Shown: positions 47,961 to 61,191 of the stretch, piece after piece
How positions within the stretch are numbered: position 1 is the stretch's first letter
Layout: each line of letters starts with the position of its first letter
From: Chrysemys picta bellii
Lineage: Eukaryota > Chordata > Testudines > Emydidae
Assembly: GCF_011386835.1 (NCBI RefSeq)
Contig: NC_088796.1
Location: 90,503,468 to 90,567,467 of the forward strand
Direction: 5' to 3'
DNA: 64,000 nucleotides
Translations under genes and position numbers: made by a program
Notes under the pieces: generated by a model
Told to the model about the DNA's origin: nothing
Databases searched by the model: none
The model's input: only the letters and a program-made list of their open reading frames with translations

Positions 47961-48200
47961 AAAGCTCATACCTCATGCAGTAAAACAAACTACCAAGGGA
48001 GGGTAGATTCTCCATCTCTTGAAGCCTTCAGATCAAGAATGAATGTCTTTCTGGGGGATACTTTAGTCAAACACAAGTTTATTGGGCTCAGTACAGAAGT
48101 AACTGGCTGAAATTTTATGACTTTTGTTATAAACAAGGTCAGACTAGAAGATGATCTAATGGTTCCTTCTGGTCTTTAAATCTATTAATCTATTAATTAT
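47961..48200 (+). mobile_element. CR1 3' end fragment
   Basis: GATTCTCCATCTCTTGAAGC, TTTAGTCAAACACAAGTTTATTG and CTAATGGTTCCTTCTGGTC follow the order of a CR1 3' end. It finishes in repeated CTATTAAT units where CR1 has its octamer tail. Confidence 0.8.
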
Positions 48201-48558
48201 TTCTTTCCATAACATGCACTCACATGTATAGTGAATAGATACATAAAACCAAGTAAAATGCATAAAGAAGTGATACCAAAAATGCATCCTAATAAGCCAG
48301 GCATACAAATGTATTTTATCAGTTGTAAGTGGAACTTTTAAAAATAGGTGTATTGATCAGCCTTATACATATTTTTTGATATATTTGCTAGAGGACTTAG
48401 AGGCCAAATTATCAAAAAGAAAGATTTACCAAACCCCAAAATTCACGTGCAGTTGTGTACCTGTAGTTGTACAAGGTATGCACAAATAGATACCTGTACT
48501 GATGCGAGTATCTATTTTCACATGTAATTAATGAAGCCTCCCTTCTCTACCATACCCC
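48201..48558. other. No recognised feature
   Basis: AT-rich unique-looking sequence. Confidence 0.45.
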
Positions 48559-48839
48559 AGCCAGGTCTATACAAGCAATTTTTGTTGGTATAGTAAGGTT
48601 GGTTAGGAGTGTGATTTTTTTTTTAACGTTCCTATACCAACAGAAACTAGTGTAGATGCAGTTGTATTCTAGCATAAAAATGCTTTTGCCAGTATAGCTT
48701 AATTCACTTGGGAGCCTGAATATGCTATACCAGCAAAAGCACTCTTCTGCGGTATAAGCAACATCTATATGGAGGATTACCAGTATAAGTACACCAGTAT
48801 AACTATATCAGCAAACCTTTTCAAGTATAGACTGGGCCC
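48559..48839. mobile_element. Harbinger-like MITE, decayed
   Basis: CCAGGTCTATACAAGCAATT at the left and AGTATAGACTGGGCCC at the right are inverted. The interior repeats TATACCAGCAAAAGC and its complement, like the copy at 23729-24005. Confidence 0.6.
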
Positions 48840-50619
48840 AAGAAAACTGTTTTTCTTCCCTTAAGTCCTTCAGAAACTCACTTCTTTCTGATAGTTTTCT
48901 ACTACTAACCACTCACCCTCTGATTTCATGGCTTGCCTCATAATTCAGCCTGCATTACAAATACTGCATTTAAAAAGCAACAACTTTTTGCAGCTCGCAA
49001 GATGTGACTCAGTTATCTTGCTTTTGTCTTGCATTCCTTTGCCCTCCATTGTTTCTATTTTGTCCCTTTAGTTTTTTGTCAGGGCTTTTTCAAAGCTCAA
49101 CTACAATGAGACCTGCGTGTTCCAAGGCTCAGTGCGATAGCCCAGCCATCTGAGGCATTTGACTTCTCAAGCCTACAGGCAGGTGCATGCTTCTGGGGCA
49201 TTGGGAGTGGAGGGAACTCAGAGGTGGCTTCTACACCTACATCTTGGAGGTGTAGCATGTGACTGTCACTTCCCTACCTGATTTCAGTCTGCAAGCTAGC
49301 CTCTTTGGCAGTGCTAAAGCTCCCTGGATCCTGTTGCCCTAGGTGCATAGGGACCAGGATTGTTTCCGCTTCCTGCACTAAGGATGCAAATGTGAGAGAC
49401 CACAGTTTTAGCTTCAGTTGTCAGTTATTGTTCTCCCCTCTGCTGTGACATGCAGCGGGGAACTAAGCAAAGGAAAAAGAGGATGGAAAGAGGGAGCACA
49501 GCCAGAGTAGCACATCACAATATGTGGCACAGAGGGGAGTATTTGGAGGGAAGAACAACTAGGCTAGGAAGCCTGCTTCTCTCCAAGGAAACCCCACATG
49601 GCATTAACTCCTGCTTCGTGGCTTTGGTCCCTGTGCAGTGCAACTGTTGCCTGGTCTGCTGTGCGAATGCAGCCTCCTGCTGGCTGGGTAGTTTAGCACA
49701 TGGCTAAAATGAAAACTCTGGCCTTGGCAGAGTAACAAATGTTCAGAAATAAATGGGACAGCAAGTCCAACAAAAATCCAGCCCGTCCCTCCTGAGGAGT
49801 TATGTGCTTTCTTCCCCTTAGTCCAATAGTGTGGAGGGGACGGAGCTTCAGCTCCGCACCCTGAGAAGAGGAAGCAAGTATCTGGTGCCCCCAGGGGCCA
49901 TTTTCTCTGCTTGCTGCCAGCATTCTGCCTTCCAAAAGCAGTTTCAAAGTATAGACACCCCAGATCCCTCTCACTGGAGAGATCCACAGCTTGGTTATGC
50001 ATGAACAGGAGAGTCCCACAACTAGTTCCCTGTCCAAATCTATGCTGGGGGAAAAGAGCATATAGATTACCAGCCCCCTTCCCAGTATCCCTTGACAGCC
50101 TCCAACTCCTATGCTCCCTCTGGATTTGGGTCTCAGAATCCCTCTGTTCTGGGTGGAAAGCAGAAACCGGGCACAGCTTGGACCTGGAACCCCCTTGAAA
50201 AGGTCAGCATGCCCTAAGACAGTTGCCCTCAGAGGATGGTGTAAGTGTACAGCTACGCTGGGAAAGCATTGTCAGTATAACTCCTGAAGGAGTTTTTGTG
50301 CCAGGGGACAAAAGGTCTCATTGAGGGTCTGGAGGCTCTGAGAGCCACAGGGATGGGCCTAGACTTGTTTGTGGATCCTTAGGCTCTGTGCTTCTTGAAA
50401 GCCTCCAGGTACCCCCTAGTCTTGTGGCAAACCCATCCTGCCATAAGGACCAAATGCTGAGAGGTTTCTAGAATACTTTTTCTGTGGGAAAACAGAATGA
50501 AGGCCTTCTTTTTAATTATTTTAATTCTGCATTCCATTCAGAGAAGTGAATAGCGTTTGTTTCTTAGTTCTAGAGCAAAGAAGTAGCAGTAGTTTTCATG
50601 TATTAATAAAAAAAATGTG
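48840..50619. other. No recognised gene; GC-richer block
   Basis: About 49080-50250 is more GC-rich than its surroundings and holds several short open frames on both strands without motifs. It may be an unrecognised repeat. No splice-bounded exon was identified. Confidence 0.35.
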
Positions 50620-51415
50620 TCACAGTTAAGGGCAACTCCCCTTTTATTCCTTCTTCCCACTCTCCCCCGTGTTCCCTTGAAGTCCTCCACTCTAGTCTCT
50701 TGGCTCCTCAGCTGTTACGTCTCTTGGGCAGAGACCAATGTATCTTTCTCCTTCCTGGGGATTTTCCAGGCTGCACAGTTCCCTGGCTAGACTGTGGTAT
50801 TCCCAGCAAATCAGGCTGCCTAAACAGGCCAGCATCTGTGCTTTGCTTCCTCTCCAGAGACTATGAACAGAGTAATTGCTAGCAGTATGCATTACCACAC
50901 AGCTCTTTATAAGCACGCACATTTATTATTAAGGTGAAAGCATTACAGAGAAAACATATTGAAAACAATAAAAGTCCTTATACACATGCTAAAAGCTTAC
51001 CAGAGGTCACCCATTAGTCTTTTGGGGCCTCAGTGGGCCAAAGTCCTTCCAACCCCTCCCAGGATTGATTGGAGCCCCCCTGGAACTGAAGGTCCTGTCT
51101 GTTTGCTGGATCAGAAAGAAGGTCCTGAGTCAGTTTAAACTCAGGCTGTTTATCCAAAAGTTCTTTCTTTGTCTGTTGGTCTCTGGAGAATCCAGTTTGA
51201 ACTGGTGTATGGAGCCTCTCCGGGTGGTAGTCCTTCTCTGGAGGCGTTACAACCTGAGTGAAATTGCCTAATCACCTCCCACTATTCTTGTTGTAGATGA
51301 TTGACCATTGATTTGATCAACTTAATGCACCCTCTCTATGCACACACACATAATACATCATTTGAAAGCTTATTTTGTGTACTTTAACATAAGGTATGAT
51401 GTGGCGCTGTCAAGA
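50620..51415. mobile_element. LTR-like element, orientation uncertain
   Basis: Begins TGTCACAGTTAAGGGCAAC, a familiar turtle LTR start. AATAAA-type signals occur on both strands (plus at about 50968; minus at about 50922), so orientation is unclear. The right end may be GGCGCTGTCA at about 51410. No TSD was found. Confidence 0.4.
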
Positions 51416-51548
51416 GCCATAGAAACAGAGATAAACAATGGACCATCAGTACATTAAAATGACCATTTTGAAATATCCACTTTGAAAGTATCCACCAGGC
51501 CTATAATTGGCCTTTTTGTTGTAAAGAAGTATGGAAGCATGGCATGCT

Positions 51549-51579
51549 GTGTGTGTGTGTGCGCGCACGCACGTGTACA
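51549..51579 (+). repeat. Alternating purine-pyrimidine run
   Basis: (TG)n passes into GCGCGCACGCACGTGTACA, about 30 bp of strict alternation, a sequence type able to adopt Z-DNA. Confidence 0.8.
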
Positions 51580-51625
51580 GGTGAAGTTAGAGTCGCTATA
51601 TAGTCTTTTTCCCCCTTGATATGTT

Positions 51626-52440
51626 TGTGACGGGTTTCTCCTGGGGTGACACCTGGAACTGGGGTACCATTGAGCCCCTGACAAACCAGCCTGGGCTCCC
51701 TGTCACACTGTACTACTGAGACAAGCTGCAAAGCCTTCTAGCCTGCACTTTCACCAGCATTCATACAGATAGGGACACACCCAGCTGCAGCTACATGTAT
51801 GCTCTCTAACTATCAGCTTCCCAGCCTGGGACCCCAGAGCAGTACCATCCTGCCCTGGTCAAATCTGACCAGTATATGGGTTTAATAACCAGTCTGCCTC
51901 TCTCTCAATGTGAAGAGAACAATGCACACTTGTGGTAACCAAACAGAGATTTTCCCCAAGCACTCCACTCAGAGCTTGCTGGTTTAGATTAAAACAAAAA
52001 CAAGTTTATTACCTACAAAAGATAGATTTTAATTTATTATAAGCGATAGCAAACAGATCAAAGCAGATTACCTAGCAAATAAATAAAAAACATAAACTAA
52101 ACTTAATATTCTAGATAGATTGGATATGAATTAGCAGATTCTCACCCTGAGAGTGATACAAGCTGGCTGCAGATTCTTATGGGGCAAGCTGCACTTACTT
52201 TACAGCTTGGAATCCCCAAATGTTTCATACACAGGGTAGAAATCCCTTTAGCATGGGTCTGTCACTTCCCCCAGTTCAGTCTTTGTTCCCCAAGTGTTTC
52301 CAGGAGTCTTCTTGTGTGGGCAGTGAAGAACCACAGATGATGTCACTCCCTGTCTTAGATAGCTTTTGCATATGGCGGGAATCCTTTGTTTCAAAGCTTC
52401 CTGTTCCAATATTCAGTAATTAGATGTGAGAAATTTCTTT
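51626..52440. mobile_element. LTR-like element related to 5855-7008
   Basis: TGTGACGGGTTTCTCCTGG shares its start with the solo LTR at 5855. The following CTGGGGTACCATTGAGCCCC and CCAGCCTGGGCTCCCTGTCA belong to a sister family. A run of A-rich sequence with AATAAA-like signals follows at about 52000-52100. The right end is estimated and no TSD was confirmed. Confidence 0.5.
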
Positions 52441-52540
52441 AGCGTTTCCAATTCCCCACTGGCTCTTTGATCACTGTATGAGATTAAACTCTGTTCTGTT
52501 GAGACAATAAGTATTCAATGACTTCAGTTGTTGTTTGCAG

Positions 52541-52715
52541 TGTTGTTGTAACCCTGTTGGTCCCAGGATATCAGAGAGAGAAGGTGGGTATGGAAGTATC
52601 TTTTTATTGGACCAACTTTTGTTGGTGAAAGTGTAGTTCAAAAGCGTCTCTCTTTCACCAACAGAAGTTTGTCCAGTGAAAAGATACTACCTCACCCCCT
52701 GGTGTCTCATGTACT
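52541..52715. repeat. SINE-like fold-back repeat, second copy
   Basis: TGTTGTAACCCTGTTGGTCC then ATTGGACCAACTTTTGTTGG and, after a short loop, the opposed CCAACAGAAGTTTGTCCAGT. This is the same family as 2361-2472 and again folds back on itself. Confidence 0.6.
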
Positions 52716-53100
52716 CAATCAAGGAGAATGCATTTTGATGAAGAATTAATATGTACCCTGACTCAGGAAAAAAAGACAATTATGGAAACAATCAAAAGAT
52801 AGAAGGATCAAAGGCAAATTGGTTTAATTCTTTTGGACTGATTTAATGGGAATAAGAAGTCTGATGCATGGGGAAAAGATGTCTCACATTGAGGTGGATC
52901 TGACATGCCAAGGAGGAAAAGTGAATTTGAAGAGAGCAACAATTTATCTCTTATGAGAGTTGTAAAGTTTATTACTTTTATTGTCTTTGCTTTGTAACTA
53001 CATAACTTATTTGAAAACAGATTGCAGAATCTTCTTGTAGTTTTCCTACCAGACATTTGTCTAAAGTTTGTGTTTTTGCTGCTGTATTTTTAAATAAATA

Positions 53101-53278
53101 CACCTCTACCCTGAGATAACGCTGTCCTCGGGAGCCAAAAAATCTTACTGCGTTATAGGTGAAACTGCATTATATCAAACTTGCTTTGATCTGCTGGAAT
53201 GCGCAGCCTCGCCCCGCCCCGCCGGAGCACTGCTTTACCACGTTATATCCAAATTCATGTTATATCGGGGTAGAGGTG
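53101..53278. mobile_element. TA-flanked MITE, copy A
   Basis: CACCTCTACCCTGAGATAAC and ATATCGGGGTAGAGGTG are inverted ends with TA on each side (53099-53100, 53279-53280). The interior has CTTTGATCTGCTGGAATGCG. Tc1/mariner-type target use. Non-coding. Confidence 0.8.
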
Positions 53279-53280
53279 TA

Positions 53281-54947
53281 CGTCTTTGAATTTATTTAAT
53301 TTGGATTAAATCTAATTGATTGTTGGAAATACTATTTGATGTCTTTTGAGGACAATGTAATGTTAACACAAAAAGGATTGTCATCACTTTGTGTTCTGGC
53401 TGTAGCTAAAATAAAATGTGGTGTCTACTTGTCAGCAGTGCCGAGAATGAGTATTTGGAAGAAAAACTGTTTGTTAATCTTGCTAATTCACCATGAGGGT
53501 AGTGGAGCTAGCTGGGCTTCTTAACCATTTTCCATTCTGTGTAATAACTTACAGATTTCAATTGTTCCGACTAATACATGATAGGGATGGCCTCCCTATT
53601 GTCCATCCCTAAGAGTTTATCTGGGTCTTTATTACACTTGGCCAGTGTATTTGTTACACTCTTAGCCAAGTTACTTGGGGCTATTGACCTCATTGCCATA
53701 GCAGAACCTGTCTCCAGTTTATAGCACTCAGAGAGATTCTGTTTCAAACTTGCTATTACCAATACACTGATTACAAGGTTGAGTCTCTGCTTTTGAATCA
53801 AACCCACACAACACTCAGTGATGAATCTCACTGTTTGTCATTGGAAAATGATAGTGTACTATTTACTGCTGATTGTTGTCTACTCAGCTGCCTACAGTAA
53901 GTTTCTTAGACATAATTGCTTTTGACTTCAGTGGAGATGTAAGGAAAACAAAAAGCATATCTGAGTTCATGCTTTTGGAATTATTTGTGAAATGGATGGG
54001 ATGGGGAGGTGGATTGCTGAATATTTTATTAGCTGATTGGTTTTTCCTGTGCTGCAGCTAATTAATTAATGATGTATTCAGACACAAGACTGGCTGTTCA
54101 TCCATTCTTTTCTCAAGCACTTGCAAGAATCCTATTCCTAAGAGCAAAGTGTACAGAATAGCACATGGTATGTTGAGTGCTGCATATCTGTTTTTCCACT
54201 GTTCTTGGAACTTTCGGATTTTAAAAAAGTGTACAGTTTATGAACACTGTTTTTGAGGAAAGCAGGGGGATGAGGCACACAATATGAAAATATCAGAATT
54301 AGGCTTGGATATTAATTTTTATTTCAAAATAAGAGAATATAAATACTAGCTTCCCATAAAACCTATGTGAAATACTGGACCCAGGTAAGCTTGGTAAGCT
54401 TTATAAGACTGCTTTCCCCTTTAAAGAAAGGATCTACTCTGTGAACAGCCTTATGTCATCACTCTGTCCAGTCTTGGTACAAAAGACACTGCTGCATCCC
54501 TAGAGTACTCTATTAACCAAGAGACTGATTCAGGGACAGCCATTAGGAGGGTGTTGGGCTCTCCCAGTGGAAATGCAAAAATAACAAGCTGAAAATCATG
54601 ACATTTTTATATGCAGAAAAATTTTCATTTGTCCCAGATTGAATCTTATTCATCCTGGGCTTTGGGAGAGGTTAATTTGTGAAGAAAATTCCATGCAAGG
54701 TGGGAGGAGAAAGAAACATTTCTGGTAGGTCAAATGGAAAAATAAAATGCTGGCTCTTTGAAGTTGCTCTTGGAGTTGGAATAAGTCCTAGGGGAGATGG
54801 ATTTTTTTCTATCCCGGTGCTTATGTGGTTCTCATCACAACATAGGGAAGAGTGTAGGCAAGGTGTTCAACAGTTCATGATACATTTATTATATGAATCA
54901 CTTCTGTATGTGGGATGTATATAGATATATACATTTGATTTTGGACA
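53281..54947. other. No recognised gene between two MITEs
   Basis: AT-rich unique-looking sequence of 1.67 kb between inverted MITE copies. No coding signal. Confidence 0.45.
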
Positions 54948-54949
54948 TA

Positions 54950-55144
54950 CACCTCTACCCCAATATAATGCGACCCAATATAACACGAATTCGGATATAA
55001 TGCGGTAAAGCAGCACTCCGGGGGATGTGGGGGTGGGGCTGCGCACTCCAGTGGATCAAAGCAAGTTCGATATAACGCAGTTTCACCTATAATGCAGTAA
55101 GATTTTTTGTCTCCCGAGGACAGCGTTATATCGAGGTAGAGGTG
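54950..55144. mobile_element. TA-flanked MITE, copy B, inverted
   Basis: CACCTCTACCCCAATATAAT to ATATCGAGGTAGAGGTG, with TA on each side (54948-54949, 55145-55146). Reverse-complemented it follows copy A closely but keeps about 17 bp that copy A has lost near one end. Confidence 0.8.
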
Positions 55145-55146
55145 TA

Positions 55147-57213
55147 CATGGGTAATGTTCTATATATAAAATCTGACAGCTCTCTCTTTCCAGCAGGCCT
55201 TATAAACAATAGACCAAATTCTGCTCTTGAATATACTCATTTTTTACTTCAGTGGAAACCCTGTATGAAGCATTTTAGTTCAAAATCAATAGCTGTTCCA
55301 AGGTTCATTTTAAAAAATAGTTTAATATAGAAAAATATCAACCCTGAGCAGTAACCTTCTATCAATCGTAACATTTTTTTAAACTTAACTATTCAAAACA
55401 TATTGCAACATTAAACAAACATTTTTTTCATTATACTAATAGCAAACAATCACATACATTTAATTTCATACTTCAGACTGCTGTAGCAAGTTTTTAAAAA
55501 AGGATCAGAAGAAAACACCGGACATTAGAATAATGTTAGTTATATGGCATTTTAAAAAATGTCAGAACTAACTTTTTTCCCCACAAACTGTTATAGAAAG
55601 TTCATAAACTGCAATGTTCAAGAAAGTTCATACATTGCAATATGTATTTGGAATTGATCTTTTAGATCAAAACACAGACTTCTTATTTTCATCTCTGTTA
55701 AAATGGAAATCCTGGTGCAACCTTAACTGTGCCCTACTATAATCAGTATTACTTCTAGTTATATAGTTTGTTAGATACTATCACTCTAATGCAAACTAAC
55801 TTTTAAGTTTCAACTGAAGTATCATTTTCTTAATAATTTCTGATAATTTAACTTCATAATTAGGGCATTCTGCCATATTTGTACTCTCTGTCTTGCATGT
55901 AAAATTGGCTACCCTGATCAATTATACTGAAATACAAATGTACAATTTGGCATCTCAGTTTGTGGGCAGATCTGAAGTCTATATCCTTGCCCTTGCATCA
56001 GTGTCATGCCCAATTAATGTCGTCTTCATCTGCTGTGTCAATTCTGGTGTGTTGGTCTATTGTGGTTCTATGCACTGTCAGTCTTCCACAGTTTTTTAAA
56101 ATGCCATAGATTCAACTAGGAATATGCAATGGGGGAGCAGGGAGGGATTATTTATTTCGGATACCTTTCCTGAATGAAGTTGAAAATTGAAGAAAATGGC
56201 ATGAAGATTTGCTGATGGAAGCACTCTGTTCCTTTTAAGAAAATCAATTGTGCCTTCAGATAGCAAGCATCATGACTACTGCACTAATGGAAGTAACTAG
56301 CAGAATCAAGCAATTAGAGCAGGAGGGCATTCTGTAAGGCTAGCACTTCAGGGCCATTGAAACCTAAATGGCCAAGTGTTGCCCATACTGAGGGGAATAT
56401 GACTTGATAGTAATGATAATGAACCCTCCAGCTGAGCATTCAGTGTGCAGTTCATTTGGCTGTTCTGTGTGTTGATGGGGGCTTTGAGAGCCTCAGTATG
56501 TAATATTTGTAATTTACTCCCAGGTCAGGCTAATTTACTGGCTGGATAGACGTCAGGTCAATAGCTGATCAATAGAAAGCAAATTATCTGGGGAAGTCTC
56601 TTTACCCACTATTAATAATCTACTCCTGCTATCCCTTTTTGTTGTACAATCAGCAATATATAACCCCCATTTTCCTGTATAATTATGGTTTGATGATGGT
56701 TTTGCAAAGATAGTGTGGACTGACAACATGGCATATTGTTCAGTTTATTTTTATTGTATAATTGTATCCTTTAGTTTCTCTTCCATAATCTGTTATTTGA
56801 CCAATATTGCCCTATAATTATTCTTAGTTACTAGAGGATGAAAATACCTTATTGAATTTGGTTATTTGGACAGTGTTATCAGCTGTTTGCAAACTCAGAA
56901 TCTGAATGGAAAGAAAAATAGTTAACTCCAATTTACCCTTCTCATGTAACATCTGAGGTAATAGATGGCACAGATGAATTTGAACTTTTTAAAAAGCTAT
57001 CTATTTCTGAGCTCACTTCAGCATATGCTTTAACAGACTAAATTTTCAATGCACTGGGATTTAGGTATACAGTTCCATTTAACAGTGATGGGACTTACAC
57101 AGCTCAATGTACATACACAACCCTGAAATTTTACTCCCTTTAACATGCATGGAATTTTTAAAAAACGATTTCCTCTGGCCTCCCTTTTGTCTTTGGACTA
57201 TGTCTCCTTTTTC
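55147..57213. other. No recognised feature
   Basis: AT-rich unique-looking sequence. No gene or repeat recognised. Confidence 0.45.
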
Positions 57214-57216
57214 TTA

Positions 57217-57520
57217 GGCTATGTCTATAGTATGCACCTTTTAGCGACACAGCTGTGCCACTACAGCCATGCTGCTAAAAGGTGCGCAGTGTAGCTGCTC
57301 TTTGTCAATAGGAGAGACCTCGCCTGCCGACAAAAAAAAATTCCAGCCCCAATGAGAGGCGGTAGCTTTGTCAGCAGGAGAGCTCTCCCACCCACAAAGC
57401 GGTGTTCACACTGGTGCTTTTCATTGGTAAAAGTTTCATTATTTGGGGGGTGGAAGGGTGTTTTTTCACACGCCTGAACGACGAAACTTTTACTGATGAA
57501 AATCCAGTGTAGACAAAGCT
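57217..57520. mobile_element. Harbinger-like MITE, TTA TSD
   Basis: The ends GGCTATGTCTATAGT and CAGTGTAGACAAAGC are inverted, with TTA at 57214-57216 and 57521-57523. The interior has opposed GTAAAAGTTTCATTA / GACGAAACTTTTAC and CAGCAGGAGAGCTCTCCCAC. Confidence 0.75.
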
Positions 57521-57523
57521 TTA

Positions 57524-59579
57524 GTCATTTGTTCCTGCATGGTCCAAGGGAAATAGAGGGAAAGGATTTTATTCCACTTCAGTAATTATTAATTAACACT
57601 TGGGGCTTGAGTAATAATTAAGGGCTCAGAAACCTGGCCCTGGAGATAGCAATGTCATTCTAAAAATGTTTTCGGATCCCATTTGCAAATCCATGAATCA
57701 GGTTTGCAAACAGCATTGTAGTACACCGGCCCATGTGGGAGACATGTTGTTGTTCAATCCAGGCCCTTCTGCAGAAGTAAGTCCATCAGCTAATAAATCT
57801 TATGTAAGAAAACTACTCTGTGGTGTATCTTTATATCTTTCATACAGTTCTTGAATTTGTCTCCTGAGTTATGGCACATTGGAGATTGCAGTGTGTTTTT
57901 TCCTTTTAAGCTAATCCTTTCCATTGCCTGTGGGAGAAATAAGACTTGATCACATAATCCTGGGTAAGATGTAGGCATTGACAAAGGCAATTCAGATGCT
58001 TTTGCAGTTTGATATTATTGTTGTTGTTATTTTTGTCAGGGAGAGGAAAATTATTAAATATGTTTGGAAATATATATTTTTTATGCAGACGCGTAATGAA
58101 CAATCCATGGCTGCACAGTGCATGTACAGAAAGCATTGTTACCAGGTGGCATCAAGAGAGAACCATGGGTTTTGAAGTCTGAGCCCTTGGCTTAAAAAAC
58201 CCATAGGCTTACATATTCTATAAATAAAGATCAGCTCTGCATGCTCAAGATAGAAGATTCTTGTACAGTATAATTATAATACCTACAGTTCCGTATACTC
58301 TTGCCTTCTTAAGCCAGAGGTGCTTGTTTTATATAGTTCAAAGCTCACACTGGTACTAAATGTGGTGTATTTTTGCATGAAAAGGCACCACTAGAGACTG
58401 CCATACTCCTAATTAAACTGGCTCATGTCCTTGTAGCTCCACTGTGCTTTTGTTTTGTGTATCCCCACATTCCTTTCTCTGAAAGCCTCTACCTTACTGT
58501 AAATAAGATATCTTCTATAAATTTTATTTTGTGTGTGTGTGTGTAGTTCACAAGTAGCTATTTTTTCTAATAATTGATATTGTTTTGGATTAGATTATCA
58601 CTTCCCGTCCTTTGACAGTAATTTTCTATATTCATGCAATTGCTTTGTTTGTTCCCCTCACTTCACTCAATCAGTGTGGCCTGTGAATCAAGACCAATCA
58701 GTTAGTTGACTTTCAGATTTTATATACTTTCACTTTCTGGTTTGCAGGTGTGTGGTGATGCTGTGTTTGTGTTTCCAACATTGCAGAGGAATGTTTTTAA
58801 AATAAATAAATAAATAAATAAATAAATAAAATAAATAAAAAATAGACGTGTTTATTAATTTGTTTGTTAGGTGTGCCTATATACAGTGATGGAATCGCTA
58901 TGAAAGCACAGACGAATGGGGTTTGGAAAACACCTAGTTTCTACAAAATCTAAATTTAGAGCATTGCATAATGAGTGAGCTTTATTTGTTACAAAATGCA
59001 TTACTAACCACGAGTTAAAAAAAAACCCTCCAACAACCTGCGTATTTTAATGTTGACATGGTTATACAAAATGTACCTAGATGTTTAAATATACAGAGTA
59101 AAGCACACCATGTGCAAGTCCTGATTCATGCAAAGGTAGTCTAAGGGAGAGGGCTTTTTGACTGACCAGCTGGTAAATGTGCTTGTTGCAGTATTTGCTT
59201 TTGAGCTAATCTAGAGGGGTTGGTAATAATGATGTTTCAGACTTGTGGACATTTACTGTGTGAACTTTTCCAGAGCAAAGACATTTTTTTTGGCATAATT
59301 GTTTTGTTCCTGGCATAAAATGTTCCAGTTCCAAGCTGGGCTTTACTCAGCTCCAACTCCTCCTTGACATTGTTTTTCATTTTGTTTGTTAAACGTGAAA
59401 ATAACATTTGGATCTTCATGGTATTCCATAAATTTTGCAACTTAGAAGTGAATAATTACAACCTGTTACTCACAACATATTGGAGGGAGCTAGTTGTGAG
59501 AGGAAAAGGAGAATGTCATTGATAGGTCACAGTTTTTATACTGTGCTTGTATTTTCAAAGCACTGTTAATCTAAACATC
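57524..59579. other. No recognised gene
   Basis: AT-rich sequence. Apart from the (AAAT)n run listed separately, nothing was recognised. Confidence 0.45.
58799..58842 (+). repeat. (AAAT)n microsatellite
   Basis: About ten AAAT units with one slip. Confidence 0.9.
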
Positions 59580-59950
59580 TAATTTCACAAAACTCCTCTG
59601 ATGTAGGGTGATTATTACTATCTCCGTTATACACAGTGGTGCAGCTAGGCATAAGCAGACTAAGCAATTGCTTAGGGCCAGAAACAGCTCAAGGGTCTCC
59701 TGATTTAGTATTATTTCCAAAATACCATTCACCTTATTTAACATGGACTTTTTAACATATGTGTTAGTGTGTGTTGTATTCCTGCATAGGGCACCCAACA
59801 GGCTAGCATTGCCTCTTTTTTACACATGGGAGAAATGGAGGCAGAGAGGTTGAGGGCCAGTTTATTCACATTGATGAGCAGTTACTTCCATGAGTAATCC
59901 CACTGAGCTCACTGAATCATAAAACCCTTGCCCAGAGCCTCACAGTGAGT
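59580..59950 (-). repeat. MIR-like SINE split by an unknown insertion
   Basis: ATTATTACTATCTCCGTTATA on the left and CACATGGGAGAAATGGAGGCAG on the right are adjacent parts of the MIR 3' half, read on the minus strand. About 59636-59815, beginning GTGGTGCAGCTAGGC, has inserted between them. I cannot name the insert. TACACA occurs at both junctions and may be its TSD. Confidence 0.45.
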
Positions 59951-61183
59951 GGGTGGCAAGGATGGGGATTGGGATTCAGCTTCAACACATGAGCTCGGTT
60001 TGGTACCCCTCGCTGCCGGCAGTTATTGCCATCCTGTCACTGGCTGGATCTTGCTTGCTAGCGCAGGACTTGAACTTTCAGAATTCAGTTTTTAAAAATC
60101 TTTTCCGTATTGGAAAATGCAGGCTGGTGCGTGCTCTCTCTCCTCCCCAACTTCACCCCCCAAAAGCAGCAAAAGAAGTCTTTACAATGTTGTTTTAAAA
60201 TTGGTCCAATTCTCACAGCACATGACCCTATCTGGCAGTGCTACTCAGTGAGCTTTATTGCTACACCAGTGCAAATGAAAACAAACATAATGTTGACTGT
60301 TCCAAAACACAAATGAACAGAGGATTGTTCCCAGATGTCCTTTTAAAGCTACATTTCTGGGTAAAAGTGCAAGTCCTCTGTATTTGGCTGCAGAGTACCG
60401 TAAATATCAACAGCATGGACTTTGTGTTCCTGCTAGGATGAAAGCACAAGTTATTCATTATACAACAATGTAGAAAGAAAAGGCTCTTGCTGCTTGAAAT
60501 GAATGACTGGACATAGTGATAGAAGAGCTGGGGAATGAAGGAGGTGATGGTCAGGGAGTATCCGCAGCAAAGTTGTGAAAATAATTGATTTTTCGGTTTT
60601 CTGGCTGAACCGAAAAGATTAATTTTTTTTGTTAGTTTGAACTAAATGCTTTGTTTGACCCAAAATGAAATATTTTATTTTCTAGTTTATTTAAAAAAAA
60701 TTTGAGGAAAAATATGAAATGTTTCATTTTTAAAAATGTAAAAATAAGATGTTTTGATTTTTTAAACTATTTTGGATTTTTGAACAAAGTTTGGTAAATT
60801 TGACATGAATTCACAAAATGTTTTGATTGACCCAAATCTTCATTTAAAAAAAAAAGTTTTGTCCGAAAAATGTGTCCTCCGGACAATTTTGAATTGTTAA
60901 CTCTCTCAGGCTGTTGATGGATCATTCTGCAAGTTACAGTCTCTTGCATGCACAGTTACAGCTATTGAGGCTTCTCGCATGTGTAAAAACGTTTGCAGGA
61001 TCGGAGCAAGTGCATGTATTGTCTCTGTTTATGTTGATGCCTTATATCTGTGACAGCATTCAAATAAATAGGCTCAGATCACTTATTTGATTCTCACATT
61101 TCACATTCAAATAAATGCATGTCGACTAGCCACTTTATTATAATATAAAATTATGGACTCAGATAAATGCACATAGTAGTCCT
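59951..61183. other. No gene; AT-rich fold-back at 60580-60880
   Basis: About 60580-60880 alternates A- and T-rich blocks (TTTTCGGTTTTCTGG / CTGAACCGAAAAGATT and similar) that can pair locally, probably an old AT-rich inverted-repeat element. The rest is unrecognised. Confidence 0.4.
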
Positions 61184-61191
61184 GATTCTCC

